Notes: generated by a model not told the origin, from the sequence alone. Positions 36,530 through 45,652 are shown, numbered from the stretch's first letter. The stretch: DNA of 64,000 bases from Luteibacter aegosomatis (GCF_023078455.1 NZ_CP095740.1:4266001-4330000); one strand, 5' to 3'. A program made the numbers and translations.

Positions 36530-37912
36530 TCACGTGTGTAAAGGCAGGGGCGCCGATGAATCGTCGGGCCAGCGGCCGCGGCCGCTGGATCGCCAGAACC
36601 GGGCGAAAAGCAGGATGGCGGCCATGCTCAGGCCCGCGATCAGGCCCATCCACATGCCACGCGCCCCCAGGCCGTGGCCGAAGGCCAGCCACCAGCCCAC
36701 GGGCATGCCCACGCCCCAATAGGCGAAAAGGGTGATGACCATCGGCACGCGGGTGTCCTTCATGCCGCGCAAGGCGCCGTTCGAGGCCACCTGGATGCCG
36801 TCGGAAAACTGGAAGAACCCGGCAAGCACGAGAAGCTGGGACGCCATGGCGATCACCGCCGGATCGTTCGTGTACAGCCCGGCGATCGGCGCGGCGAAGA
36901 GCAGCATGGCACCGGACGAGATGAACTGGGTCACCAGCACCAGCGAGATGCCCGACAACCCGGCGTAACGCACGGCCGTGGCGTCGCGCCGGCCCACGGC
37001 GTTGCCCACCCGCACGGTGATCGCCATCGACAGGCCCAGCGGGATCATGAAGGCGACCGACGCCACGTTGAGCGCCACGTGATGGCTGGCCGTCACGGTT
37101 TCGCCGAGCCGGCCGATCAGCAGCGCCACGGCCACGAACAGGCCCGCCTCCATCAGCAGGGTGACCGCCATGGGCACGCCCACGTGCAGGAGTTGGCCGA
37201 TCTGCCCCGCATCGGGACGCGCCATGCGCCGACGCAGGCCCAGGTCGCGGTAATTGCGATGGAGCAACACGTAGATGCCGAAGCCGATCATCTCCAGCCA
37301 CAGCACGATGGCCGTGGCGATGCCGCTGCCGCGGGCACCCATCACGGGGAACCCCAACTTGCCGTACATCAGCACGTAGCCCAGCGGCGCCAGGACCAGC
37401 AGGCCGCCGAAGCTGAAATACATCGACGGACGGGGCATCGACAGCCCCTCGGACAACCCGCGCAGCGCGAAATACGTGGTGAGCGCCGGCGCCGCGAAGG
37501 CGATGGCGTGCAGGAAGGCCGTGACGTCGTGGCGCATGGACTCCACCACGCCGAACAGGGCCATCAGCGGCGAGGCGTGCCAGACGCCGATGCCGAGCAG
37601 GATGCCCAGGCCCCAGGCGATGTACAGCGCCTGGTGGAAGGTGGCGCCCACCTCGGCGCGGCGGCCGGCGCCGTCGAGCTGGGCCACCGTGGGCGGCACG
37701 GCCATCATGGTGCCGATGCCGGTGACGATCGCCAGCACCCAGATGTTCGCGCCCGTGACCACCGACGCCTGGGTATGCGCGCCCTGGTGGCCGGCGAGCA
37801 CGGCGTCGACGACGTTGGTGCCGATGGCGGAAAGTTGCGCCGCGATCATCGGCAACGCCAGGCGGAAGGTGGCGCCGACCTCGCGACGCGCGCGGGCGCG
37901 GTCGATGGGCAT
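36530..37912 (-). CDS. MATE family multidrug efflux protein (NorM-like)
   Basis: Cation-coupled multidrug exporter, 460 residues with twelve predicted membrane helices in two related halves. Features include ALPMIAAQLSAIGTNVVDAVLAGH at the first helices (broken in this description), PPTVAQLDGAGRRAEVG, LRGLSEGL, VPMAVTLLMEAGLF and RVGNAVGRRDA at the second-half gate. The ATG at 37912 gives the usual short cytoplasmic N-tail. The window's RND pumps and this MATE are unlinked. Substrates not predictable. Confidence 0.93.
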   Translation of the reverse strand: MPIDRARARREVGATFRLALPMIAAQLSAIGTNVVDAVLAGHQGAHTQASVVTGANIWVLAIVTGIGTMMAVPPTVAQLDGAGRRAEVGATFHQALYIAWGLGILLGIGVWHASPLMALFGVVESMRHDVTAFLHAIAFAAPALTTYFALRGLSEGLSMPRPSMYFSFGGLLVLAPLGYVLMYGKLGFPVMGARGSGIATAIVLWLEMIGFGIYVLLHRNYRDLGLRRRMARPDAGQIGQLLHVGVPMAVTLLMEAGLFVAVALLIGRLGETVTASHHVALNVASVAFMIPLGLSMAITVRVGNAVGRRDATAVRYAGLSGISLVLVTQFISSGAMLLFAAPIAGLYTNDPAVIAMASQLLVLAGFFQFSDGIQVASNGALRGMKDTRVPMVITLFAYWGVGMPVGWWLAFGHGLGARGMWMGLIAGLSMAAILLFARFWRSSGRGRWPDDSSAPLPLHT

Positions 37913-38034
37913 GGCAGGAAACTATCGGGAGGGCCGGCCATTGTAGCGGCTCCGCCCTGCCCTGCGGGCCATGCGCTGGCGCCGTTCGGCATGCCATCAT
38001 CCGCGACCTCAAGGGGAGACGCGGGGGACGTGAG

Positions 38035-39198
38035 ATGAAGGAACTGGAAGCGGCGCCGGTGCAGCACTGCGCCAACTGCCAGGCACCGTTGCATGGGCAC
38101 TTCTGCCATGAATGCGGACAATCGGTACACAGCGTGCTGCGGCCGATGTCGCACATGCTCGAAGACGCCGGCGACATCTTTTTCCACATGGACGAGCGCA
38201 TCGTGCATACGGTGCCCCCGCTGTTCACCCGCCCGGGGTTCCTCACCTTGGAATACTTCTCGGGCAGGCGGGTGCGTTACATCGCCCCGTTCCGCCTCAT
38301 GTTCGTGTTCTGCCTGCTCGCATTCTTCTTCGTCCACCTGAACTTCGAGGGCATGGCCGCCGAACTGCAGGACTACAACAAGGACGACACGAGCATCTTC
38401 GCCAAGGCGACCACGCCCGAGCAGGTACACGAGCTCTACCAGGCCCAGGACGACTCCCTACGCCTGTCGCAAGAGGACGATCACATGCCCGCGCAGGCCA
38501 AGGCCGGCCTGGAACGGGCCCGCGAAGCCGTCCGCGACAAGGCCAACGAACGCCTCGTCGAACTGAAGGCGCCGCCCATGCCGGCCGCTACCGGGGACGC
38601 GTCGAAGGCAAAGGACGACTCCGACGAAAACGACCTCACCCAGTGGCTGCACAGCAAGTCGAGCGTCACGATCGGTTGGCTGCCCACCGCCCTGAACCAG
38701 CGGTTGAGCGTCTCGGTGGCGCGGTTCAAGGCGAACCTCCTGCGAGCGTCGAGCGGTGGCCCGGACGAGTCGGAGGCCATCCAGCACATCGTGGAGGGCG
38801 TTTTCGGCGTGCTGCCCCAGACCATGTTCGTGATGGTGCCCTTGTTCGCCCTGGTGCTGAAGATCTTCTACTGGTTTCGCCGGCGGCTCTACATGGAGCA
38901 TCTGATCGTGGCGCTTCACAGCCACGCCTTTCTGTTCTTCGCCTTGCTCCTGATGATGCTGCTGGGTTTCGCCCGCGAGGCCATCGCCCCGCACGTGCTG
39001 CTCGCGGCAAGGGGCATCCGGCTCGTGCAATGGGCCATCTTCCTGTGGATGCCGATCTACCTGCTGCTGATGCAGAAACGGGTGTATCGCCAGGGATGGG
39101 GCATGACTATCTTCAAGTACTGGTTGATAGGCAGCGTCTATTTTTGGCTTCTGGGATTCGCCCTCGCTTTCGCGATGCTGATCGGCCTTTCCCACTAG
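38035..39198 (+). CDS. DUF3667 membrane protein with N-terminal zinc ribbon
   Basis: A 387-residue inner-membrane protein of unknown role. The N-terminus has a zinc-ribbon (CANCQAPLHGHFCHECGQ, two CxxC knuckles), then the DUF3667 pattern TRPGFLTLEYFSGRRVRYI and a first membrane span (FRLMFVFCLLAFFFVHL). A soluble, charged segment of about 140 residues follows, then four membrane helices from residue 250 to the C-terminus. GTGAG-type ribosome site before ATG 38035. Monocistronic; divergent from the MATE gene. Confidence 0.85.
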   Translation: MKELEAAPVQHCANCQAPLHGHFCHECGQSVHSVLRPMSHMLEDAGDIFFHMDERIVHTVPPLFTRPGFLTLEYFSGRRVRYIAPFRLMFVFCLLAFFFVHLNFEGMAAELQDYNKDDTSIFAKATTPEQVHELYQAQDDSLRLSQEDDHMPAQAKAGLERAREAVRDKANERLVELKAPPMPAATGDASKAKDDSDENDLTQWLHSKSSVTIGWLPTALNQRLSVSVARFKANLLRASSGGPDESEAIQHIVEGVFGVLPQTMFVMVPLFALVLKIFYWFRRRLYMEHLIVALHSHAFLFFALLLMMLLGFAREAIAPHVLLAARGIRLVQWAIFLWMPIYLLLMQKRVYRQGWGMTIFKYWLIGSVYFWLLGFALAFAMLIGLSH

Positions 39199-39389
39199 CC
39201 CAAACGCGGGTTGTGCACAGGCGGGGGCGGTGCCTTCGCCTTTGTCAAGGTTCTGCGGATGGTCAGTGAACCTTTTTCGCATCGAATTTCTAAGTGCATG
39301 AATTCATGTAACATTTCAGCTTGGTTAAAATGTACCCAAGCTAACCCGAAAGGCTCAACGGTGCGCCTTGGAACCCTTCCATCCGACCC

Positions 39390-39425
39390 TCATCCACAGA
39401 CTTATCCACAGGACCTGTGGATAAG
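39390..39425. promoter_or_regulatory. Inverted DnaA boxes in a 25-bp palindrome
   Basis: TTATCCACA (39402-39410) matches the strong DnaA box exactly and is repeated in inverse as TGTGGATAA (39416-39424), forming 12-base arms around a single A. A third near-match TCATCCACA lies at 39390-39398 in the same orientation as the first. Two perfect boxes and one close box within 35 bases is more than chance in GC-rich DNA. Could be a DnaA-controlled promoter or a DnaA-loading site. Confidence 0.75.
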
Positions 39426-39516
39426 CCGGAAACCTTCCCTAGGGCGGGCACTTACCTTTCATTCCTCTTTCTTCAGGTGCTTTGTGGGCCCAAGCCCATG
39501 TCATTCTGGTCAATCA

Positions 39517-39547
39517 TTGACCAGCACAATCGGCATACCCCTATAAA
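39517..39547 (+). promoter_or_regulatory. Candidate sigma70 promoter of priA
   Basis: TTGACC (39517-39522), a 19-base spacer and TATAAA (39542-39547). The -35 overlaps the palindrome at 39507-39523, a plausible operator. Transcription would begin about 39553-39556, only a few bases before the priA start, implying a leaderless or nearly leaderless mRNA, in line with the lack of a good ribosome site. Confidence 0.5.
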
Positions 39548-39559
39548 CTAGGGCCGGTG

Positions 39560-41734
39560 ATGATTCCCGTTCTTCGCGTCGCCCTACCCGTTCCCCTGCT
39601 GACCCTTTTCGATTACCTGCCTCCTGAAGGCGGCATCGCGGAGGCGGGGTCCCGCGTGCGCGTGCCGTTCGGCAAGGGCGAGCTGGTCGGCATCGTGATC
39701 GAGCCGCACGCCGAGGCGGCCGTCGGCGCCAGGCGACTCAAGCGCGCGCTGGAGGTACTCGACGACACGCCGCTGCTCGACGCCGAGCTGCTCGCCACCC
39801 TGGCCTGGGCGGCGGACTACTGGGCGGGCGCGCCGGGCGAGGCGTTCGCCAACGCCCTGCCCCTCGCCCTGCGCGAACCCAAGCCCCTGCCCGCCACCGG
39901 TCGCGAGGTGTGGCGGCTCACCCACCACGGTCGCGAAAGCCGCGACGCCGGTACCCGCCGCGGCAGCTCGGCCGCCCTGCTCGATGCGCTGTACGACGGG
40001 CCGCGCGCCGCCGACGAGCTCGGCCTGGTGCTGCCCGAATGGCGCACGGCCGCGCGCCGCCTGCTCGAGGCGGAACTGGTCGAGAAACTCGAGTGGGACG
40101 AACCCGTCGCACCCGCCACGCCGTCGCCCGGGCCCGTCCTGAGCGACGAACAGGCCGCCGCGGTGGCCGCCGTCGGCGAGGGCTTCGGCCACTTCCAGCC
40201 CTACCTGCTCGACGGGGTGACCGGCAGCGGCAAGACCGAGGTCTACCTGGCCCTCATCGAGCGGGCGCTCGCCCAGGGCAGGCAGACCCTGCTGCTGGTG
40301 CCGGAGATCGGCCTGGCCCCGCAGACCGTCCGTCGCCTCCGCGAAAGGCTGGGCGTGACGATCGAGGTGCTCCACTCCAACCTCGCCGAGGGCGAACGCG
40401 CGCGGGCCTGGCTGCGGGCGCGCAACGGCACCGCCAAGGTGGTGCTCGGCACGCGCTCGGCGGTGTTCACCCCCCTGCCGCGCGCCGGCCTGATCATCGT
40501 CGACGAGGAGCACGATCCGTCCTACAAACAGCAGGACGGTTTCCGCTACCACGCCCGCGACCTCGCCCTGGTCCGGGCCCGCGCCCACGGCATCCCCGTG
40601 GTGCTGGGCTCGGCCACTCCGTCGCTGGAAACGCTGGGCAACGTGGAAGCGGGACGCTACCGGCAACTCCTGCTGCGCGCCCGCCCCGGTGCCACGCAGT
40701 CCACCCAGGTGCGCATCGTGGACATGCGCGCCCAGCGCCTCGATCACGGGCTGTCGCCGACCTTGCTCAACGCGGTGTCCGAGTGCGTGGGCCGCGGCGA
40801 GCAGGCGCTGGTCTTCCGCAACCGGCGGGGCTATGCCCCCGTGCTGCTCTGCCACGACTGCGGCTGGCACGCCGACTGCCCGCGCTGCGACCGCCCGATG
40901 ACGCTGCATGCCGCGCGGCGGCGCCTGATCTGCCACCACTGCGACAACGTGCTTTCCATTCCCCCGGCCTGTCCGTCCTGCGGCTCGGCCAACCTGAGCC
41001 CGCAGGGCCAGGGTACCGAACGCCTGGAGGAGGCCCTCGCCGAGCGCTTCCCCGGGGTGGACGTGGTGCGCATCGACCGCGAGACCACGCGGCGGCGCGA
41101 CGCGTTCGGCGACATCCTCGACCGGCTGCGCGAAGACAAGCCCGCGATCCTGGTCGGCACGCAGATGCTCGCCAAGGGCCACGACCTGCCCAACCTCACC
41201 CTGGTCGCCATCGTCGGCGTCGACGAGGGCCTGCACAGCGTCGACTTCCGCGCGAGCGAGCGGCTGGCCCAACTGGTCGTGCAGGTGGCCGGCCGCGCCG
41301 GCCGGGCGGAAAAGCCGGGCAGCGTGCTGTTGCAGACCCACCACCCCGACCACCCGATGCTGCACGCGCTGCTGCGCGGCGGCTACGCGGCCGTGGCCTC
41401 CGGGCTGCTCGCCGAGCGCCGCCTGCTCGAACTGCCGCCTTACGCCCACCAGGTGCTGCTGCGTGCGGAAGCGCACGGCCGGGCCGAGGTGGACGCCTTC
41501 CTCGCCGAGGCGCATGCCGCCATCGGCGAGCCGGGCGACCTGCGCGTGGCCGGCCCCATGCCGGCGCCGATGCCCCTGCGCGCCGGGCGGCACCGCGGGC
41601 AGGTGCTGGTGGAGGCGAACTCGCGGCCGGTACTGCACGCCTTCCTCCGGCCCTGGCAGCACGCCCTGACGGGACTGCCTTCGGCGCGCAAGGTACGCTG
41701 GTCGCTTGATGTCGACCCCATCGACCTCTATTGA
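39560..41734 (+). CDS. priA: Primosomal protein N' (replication restart helicase PriA)
   Basis: 3'-5' superfamily 2 DNA helicase that reloads the replisome at stalled forks; 724 residues from ATG 39560 (an adjacent GTG at 39557 is also possible). The N-terminal DNA-binding domain carries VPLLTLFDYLPPEGG. Helicase motifs: GVTGSGKTEVY (Walker A), DEEHDPSYKQ (DExH), GSATPSLE, and later VGTQMLAKGHD and QVAGRAGR. Zinc-binding Cys are inserted as CHDCGWHADCPRCD and CHHCD...CPSCGS. Upstream DNA carries DnaA boxes, unusual for this gene. Followed by transaldolase in the same orientation. Confidence 0.96.
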   Translation: MIPVLRVALPVPLLTLFDYLPPEGGIAEAGSRVRVPFGKGELVGIVIEPHAEAAVGARRLKRALEVLDDTPLLDAELLATLAWAADYWAGAPGEAFANALPLALREPKPLPATGREVWRLTHHGRESRDAGTRRGSSAALLDALYDGPRAADELGLVLPEWRTAARRLLEAELVEKLEWDEPVAPATPSPGPVLSDEQAAAVAAVGEGFGHFQPYLLDGVTGSGKTEVYLALIERALAQGRQTLLLVPEIGLAPQTVRRLRERLGVTIEVLHSNLAEGERARAWLRARNGTAKVVLGTRSAVFTPLPRAGLIIVDEEHDPSYKQQDGFRYHARDLALVRARAHGIPVVLGSATPSLETLGNVEAGRYRQLLLRARPGATQSTQVRIVDMRAQRLDHGLSPTLLNAVSECVGRGEQALVFRNRRGYAPVLLCHDCGWHADCPRCDRPMTLHAARRRLICHHCDNVLSIPPACPSCGSANLSPQGQGTERLEEALAERFPGVDVVRIDRETTRRRDAFGDILDRLREDKPAILVGTQMLAKGHDLPNLTLVAIVGVDEGLHSVDFRASERLAQLVVQVAGRAGRAEKPGSVLLQTHHPDHPMLHALLRGGYAAVASGLLAERRLLELPPYAHQVLLRAEAHGRAEVDAFLAEAHAAIGEPGDLRVAGPMPAPMPLRAGRHRGQVLVEANSRPVLHAFLRPWQHALTGLPSARKVRWSLDVDPIDLY

Positions 41735-41824
41735 ACGAATGAAGCCCTAAGATCGGACTTTCGCTGTTCGCCGCCGCCCATCGGCGCGACAATGCCCTCC
41801 TCCCCAGGTAACGGAACCCAAGAC

Positions 41825-42781
41825 GTGACCAGCCAGCTCGAACAACTGCGTAAAGTGACCAAGGTCGTCGCCGACACCGGCGACATGTCGGCCATGAAGA
41901 CCTTCAAGCCCGAAGACGCGACCACCAACCCGTCCCTGCTGCTGAAGGCGGCCGGCATCCCCGAGTACGCCCAGTACATCGACGAAGCGGTGAAGTGGGC
42001 GAAGGAGCAGGGCAGCGACCGCGCCCAGCAGCTCGTGGACGCCGGCGATCGGCTCGCCGTCCTGGTGGGTCGCGAGATCCTGAAGATCGTGCCGGGCTAC
42101 GTCTCGACCGAGGTCGATGCCCGCCTCTCGTTCGACGAAGAAGCCTCCATCGCCAAGGCCAAGCGCCTCATCGGCATGTACAAGGACGTCGGTGTCGACC
42201 CGAAGCGCGTGCTGATCAAGCTCGCCTCCACCTGGGAAGGCATCAAGGCCGCCGAGAAGCTGCAGAAGGAAGGCATCAACTGCAACATGACGCTGCTCTT
42301 CAGCTTCGAGCAGGCCGTCGCCTGCGCCGAGGCCGGCGCCTTCCTCATCTCGCCGTTCGTGGGCCGCATCTTCGACTGGTACGTCGCCAACACCGACACC
42401 AAGACCTACGCGCCGCAGGAAGACCCGGGCGTGAAGTCGGTCCGCCGCATCTACGACTACTACAAGACCCACGGCTACAAGACCGTCGTGATGGGCGCCA
42501 GCTTCCGCAACATCGGCCAGATCCAGGCCCTCGCCGGCTGCGACCGCCTCACCATTTCGCCGGACCTGCTCAAGCAGCTCGACGAAACCGACGCCGACCT
42601 CCCGCTGGCCCTCAAGGACAACGGCCAGAAGGCCGAGCCGCCGAAGGAAAAGCTCACCGAGGCCAAGTTCCGCTGGGGCCACAACGAAGACGCCATGGCC
42701 ACCGACAAGCTCGCCGAGGGCATCCGCAAGTTCGCGGTCGACCAGCGCAAGCTGGAAGAACTGCTCGGCGCGAAGCTGTAA
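41825..42781 (+). CDS. tal: Transaldolase
   Basis: Non-oxidative pentose-phosphate enzyme: transfers a dihydroxyacetone unit from sedoheptulose 7-phosphate to glyceraldehyde 3-phosphate. The 318-residue product is a TalB-type (class 1) transaldolase. The GTG start at 41825 ([10 protein letters not shown]) is chosen because it gives the family length and puts the Schiff-base lysine at 132 in [12 protein letters not shown] and the conserved Asp at 17, the same numbers as in E. coli TalB; an in-frame ATG at 41792 would add 11 residues. Other motifs: [41 protein letters not shown]. Ends at a strong terminator. Confidence 0.96.
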   Translation: MTSQLEQLRKVTKVVADTGDMSAMKTFKPEDATTNPSLLLKAAGIPEYAQYIDEAVKWAKEQGSDRAQQLVDAGDRLAVLVGREILKIVPGYVSTEVDARLSFDEEASIAKAKRLIGMYKDVGVDPKRVLIKLASTWEGIKAAEKLQKEGINCNMTLLFSFEQAVACAEAGAFLISPFVGRIFDWYVANTDTKTYAPQEDPGVKSVRRIYDYYKTHGYKTVVMGASFRNIGQIQALAGCDRLTISPDLLKQLDETDADLPLALKDNGQKAEPPKEKLTEAKFRWGHNEDAMATDKLAEGIRKFAVDQRKLEELLGAKL

Positions 42782-42786
42782 GACGG

Positions 42787-42810
42787 GAAGGGGCCTTCGG
42801 GCCCCTTCTT
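42787..42810 (+). terminator. Intrinsic terminator of the transaldolase gene
   Basis: A perfect 9-bp stem GAAGGGGCC/GGCCCCTTC closed by a stable TTCG tetraloop and followed by a short T tract, 6 bases after the stop. Confidence 0.88.
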
Positions 42811-42883
42811 CGTTGGAAAGATCGGTTTTTCAGCGGCGCGGAATATCGTGGCCCGTCGTTCCCGCGAACGCTTCGCGATCCAC

Positions 42884-44281
42884 TCACCGACGGATCTTCG
42901 CCCTCAACACGGCGCGCACCACCGCCCCATACGGGGGCCGCAGCACCCGCCCCACGTCGAAGCGCGCCTGCCGATACACGCCACGCGCATGACTGAACGT
43001 CCGAAAGCCGTCGAAGCCGTGATAGGCGCCCATCCCCGACGGCCCGATACCGCCGAACGGCAGATCGTCCATCGACAGGTGCATCACCGTGTCGTTGATC
43101 GTGACGCCGCCGGCGACCACACGCGCCAGGACGCGTTCCTGCTCCGCGCGATCGTCGCCGAAGTAATACAAGGCCAACGGACGCGGCCTTGCACCGATTT
43201 CCGCCATCGCATCGTCGATGCCGTCGTAAGGCACGACAGGCAATAACGGCCCGAAGATCTCGTCCTGCATCACGGCCATGCCGTCGTCCACGTCGAGGAT
43301 CGCCACCGGCGCGATGCGACGCATGTCGAGGCCGTCGTGCTCCGGATGCAGCCAGCGCAAGGTCGCGCCCTTGTCGCGGGCATCGTCCAGCAAGCCGAGC
43401 AATCGCGCGTGATGGCGCTCGTTGACGATCGACGTGTAGTCGGCGTTTCCACGCAACGTGGGGAACATGAACTTCACCGCGCGATCCAGTGCGTCGACCA
43501 ACGACGTCACTCGTTCCCTCGGGACGAGCGCGTAGTCCGGCGCCACGCAGACCTGCCCCGCATTGAGCGTCTTGCCGAACATCAAGCGCATCGCGGCCAC
43601 GTCGAGATCGGCACCGCGTCCGACGATGGCGGGCGACTTGCCGCCCAGCTCGAGCGTCACGGGCACCAGATGCTCCGACGCCGCGCGCATGACGTGGCGC
43701 GCGACGGACGTCGCGCCGGTAAACAGCAGGTGATCGAACGCCAACGTCGAGAACGCCTGCCCCACCTCCGGACCGCCGGTGACCACCGCGATGTCGGTCT
43801 CGTCGAACGCCTTCGCCAGCATGCGTCTTATCAGTTCGGACGAATGCGGCGTGAACTCCGACGGCTTGATCATCACGCGATTGCCCGCGGCGAGGATGCC
43901 CGCCAACGGAGCGAACGTGAGGTTGAACGGAAAATTCCAGGGTGAGATCAGTCCCACGATGCCCTTGGGCTGATAATCCACCCATGCCCTCGCCCCCAGC
44001 AAGGCCAACGGCGCGGGCGACACGCCGCGGCGCTCGCGACGCATCCAGCGGCGCACGTGACGCCGGGCATGCTTCAGGGGTTCGATGGACGCGGCCACGT
44101 CGGTGACCAGGGAGCCCTCGACCGAACGGTGGCCGAAGTCCTCGCGCATGGCGTCGGCGATGTCATGGGCATGGTCCACGAGCAGGCCGATGACCCGATC
44201 GAGCCGATCGATGCGAACGGCCGCACTCGGCGACCCTTCGGTCCATTGGGCATGGCGTTGTCGGGCGAGGATGTCGTGCAT
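42884..44281 (-). CDS. Aldehyde dehydrogenase, coniferyl-aldehyde-dehydrogenase type
   Basis: NAD(P)-dependent oxidation of an aldehyde to its acid, 465 residues. ALDH hallmarks: PWNFPFNL, KPSEFTPHSS, FTGATSVARHVM, general-base Glu in LELGGKSP, catalytic Cys in NAGQVCVAPDY, and DEIFGPLLPV. The N-terminal RLDRLDRVIGLLVDHAHDI-like pattern and C-terminal SGMGAYHGFDGFRTFSHARG match the coniferyl aldehyde dehydrogenase subgroup, which also accepts other aromatic or long-chain aldehydes. A LysR gene lies 70 bases upstream on the same strand, so it may be co-transcribed with its regulator. Confidence 0.9.
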   Translation of the reverse strand: MHDILARQRHAQWTEGSPSAAVRIDRLDRVIGLLVDHAHDIADAMREDFGHRSVEGSLVTDVAASIEPLKHARRHVRRWMRRERRGVSPAPLALLGARAWVDYQPKGIVGLISPWNFPFNLTFAPLAGILAAGNRVMIKPSEFTPHSSELIRRMLAKAFDETDIAVVTGGPEVGQAFSTLAFDHLLFTGATSVARHVMRAASEHLVPVTLELGGKSPAIVGRGADLDVAAMRLMFGKTLNAGQVCVAPDYALVPRERVTSLVDALDRAVKFMFPTLRGNADYTSIVNERHHARLLGLLDDARDKGATLRWLHPEHDGLDMRRIAPVAILDVDDGMAVMQDEIFGPLLPVVPYDGIDDAMAEIGARPRPLALYYFGDDRAEQERVLARVVAGGVTINDTVMHLSMDDLPFGGIGPSGMGAYHGFDGFRTFSHARGVYRQARFDVGRVLRPPYGAVVRAVLRAKIRR

Positions 44282-44351
44282 GCGGCGGAGGCTAGCATCG
44301 ATGGTGCGCTTTCGCGAAAACCCGGCGCGAGGCGGGATGGCAGGCCGCGTC

Positions 44352-45260
44352 TCACGCAGGCAGCGGTTTGCCGTCCGCGATGCCCGCCTCGTAGTCCGCC
44401 GCTTCGGCCATCAGCCAATCGCGCACCTTCATCACGCCGCCGTGCGATTCAGAGCGTTTCGGATACACGAGGTAATACGCCTCGGCCACGCGCATCCGCT
44501 CCTTGCACAGCACCGTGAGCGCGCCGCACTCGATGAGCGAGCGAGCCATCACCAACCGCCCCAGCGCCACGCCCATGCCTTCCAGGACCGCGCGCTGGAG
44601 GTGTTCGGTGTTGTCGAAGCGGGCCACGTAACGCGAGGGCAACGGCATGCCGAACTGCTCGGCCCAGTCGGTCCAGCGGCCGGAAGGGTCGCCCAGCAAC
44701 GGCCAGCCCGTGAGCGAGGTATCGGGCAGTCCCCCCATGCGGCGCACCAGCGAGGGACTGGCGATCGGCACGATGTATTCGCCGAACAACCGTTCCGCGC
44801 GCGTGCGCGGCCACGACCCCAGCCCATAGCGGAACGCGCAGTCGATGGCGGGCTCGCGATCGAAGTCGGCCAACGCGACGGAGGAGTGCAGGCTGAGTTC
44901 CAGTTCGGGGTGTTTCGCCACCAGGCGAGGCAGCCACGGCACGAGCCAGCTCGAGGCGACGGACGGAAGCACGCTCAGCGTCACCAGGTCCTGGTGGCGG
45001 CTCTGGTAACGGTTGAGCGCGTGTTCGATGCCTTCGAAATGATGGCCGATCGCATCGAGGAGGTTCGCGCCGTCGGCGGTGAGGGCCACGCCACGGGGAC
45101 CACGCTCGAAGAGCGTCCGGCCGAGGCGCTCCTCGAGGTTGCGTATCTGGTGGCTGAGCGCACTGACCGTGAGGTTGAGCTGTTCGGCCGCGCGGGACAG
45201 CTTGCCCGTGCGGGCGACCAGAACGAACCCCTGGAGCAGGCCGAGCGGCAGGCGGGACAT
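44352..45260 (-). CDS. LysR family transcriptional regulator (GcvA-like)
   Basis: A 302-residue regulator. The N-terminal winged helix (5-63) reads LPLGLLQGFVLVARTGKLSR with AAEQLNLTVSALSHQIRNLE as the helix-turn-helix, followed by RTLFERGPRGVALTADG. The effector domain has the GcvA-type features PWLPRLVAKHPELELSLH and GMGVALGRLVMA. The ATG at 45260 has GAGGAA upstream; a longer reading lacks family support. It is divergent from the small gene at 45400 and upstream of the aldehyde dehydrogenase; either could be its target. Confidence 0.93.
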   Translation of the reverse strand: MSRLPLGLLQGFVLVARTGKLSRAAEQLNLTVSALSHQIRNLEERLGRTLFERGPRGVALTADGANLLDAIGHHFEGIEHALNRYQSRHQDLVTLSVLPSVASSWLVPWLPRLVAKHPELELSLHSSVALADFDREPAIDCAFRYGLGSWPRTRAERLFGEYIVPIASPSLVRRMGGLPDTSLTGWPLLGDPSGRWTDWAEQFGMPLPSRYVARFDNTEHLQRAVLEGMGVALGRLVMARSLIECGALTVLCKERMRVAEAYYLVYPKRSESHGGVMKVRDWLMAEAADYEAGIADGKPLPA

Positions 45261-45274
45261 GGGCGATTCCTCGT

Positions 45275-45309
45275 GGCCGGGTTGCAATTCTCTCAAGGCC
45301 GGGTTGCAA
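45275..45309. promoter_or_regulatory. 13-bp direct repeats in the LysR divergent region
   Basis: GGCCGGGTTGCAA occurs at 45275-45287 and 45297-45309, exactly 22 bases apart (two helical turns), inside the 139-base region between the LysR start and the divergent small gene. Same-face spacing suits a multimeric regulator such as the LysR protein itself. Confidence 0.6.
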
Positions 45310-45399
45310 ACATATCGCTTTTTGGCCGCGCGAGAAACGCGCACCCTTTAGCTCACCGAAAGCCGCAAGGGCTAGCGGGGGCGACTTCAGGAGGGTGTC

Positions 45400-45588
45400 A
45401 TGGCATCGATCTTCACCGGCCTTGCCTTCATGCACGGCCACATCGTGAACAGGGAACTCGTGATGGCATTGGGCCGGGCCGAACCCGTGGCCGGGTCGGG
45501 CAAGGTCCACGACGCGCGTGCCAACCGCGAAGCGAAGAAAGCGCGCGAAGGCGACGATGCCCTGGCCTGTGCCCCCGGGTGCTGCTGA
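45400..45588 (+). CDS. Small protein of unknown function (62 residues)
   Basis: A short frame with an excellent ribosome site (AGGAGG, 6 bases before ATG), starting MASIFTGLAFMHGHI and ending ACAPGCC. The middle is charged (ANREAKKAREGDD). No signal peptide or membrane helix is evident, and the C-terminal Cys cluster could bind metal. It is divergent from the LysR gene, a common arrangement for a direct target. The aldo/keto reductase starts 64 bases downstream and may be co-transcribed. I do not recognise the family. Confidence 0.6.
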   Translation: MASIFTGLAFMHGHIVNRELVMALGRAEPVAGSGKVHDARANREAKKAREGDDALACAPGCC

Positions 45589-45652
45589 CGCATCACGCGG
45601 CGCCAACCCCGGCGGAGCGACAATCGGGTTTTGCCTTTCGGAGAACCCTTCC

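Larger units (their letters stand above)
39199..39559. other. AT-rich gene-free interval with multiple inverted repeats upstream of priA
   Basis: A 361-base interval clearly richer in A+T than its surroundings. It holds TTGTGCACA (39211-39219, one mismatch to a DnaA box), the palindrome CATGAATTCATG (39297-39308), an inverted repeat AGCTTGG/CCAAGCT (39318-39342), a DnaA-box group (39390-39425), the palindrome TGGTCAA-TCA-TTGACCA (39507-39523) and a candidate promoter next to priA. No coding signal was seen. Confidence 0.7.

Noticed and set aside
39199..39559. Calling this region the chromosomal origin
   Set aside because: DnaA boxes and AT-richness alone are not enough; no dnaA, dnaN, rpmH or gyrB is nearby and GC skew could not be computed.
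42841..42876. Fragment resembling one arm of the REP family
   Set aside because: Only the CGTCGTTCC.GCGAA portion matches and the inverted partner is missing, so it is too short to call.
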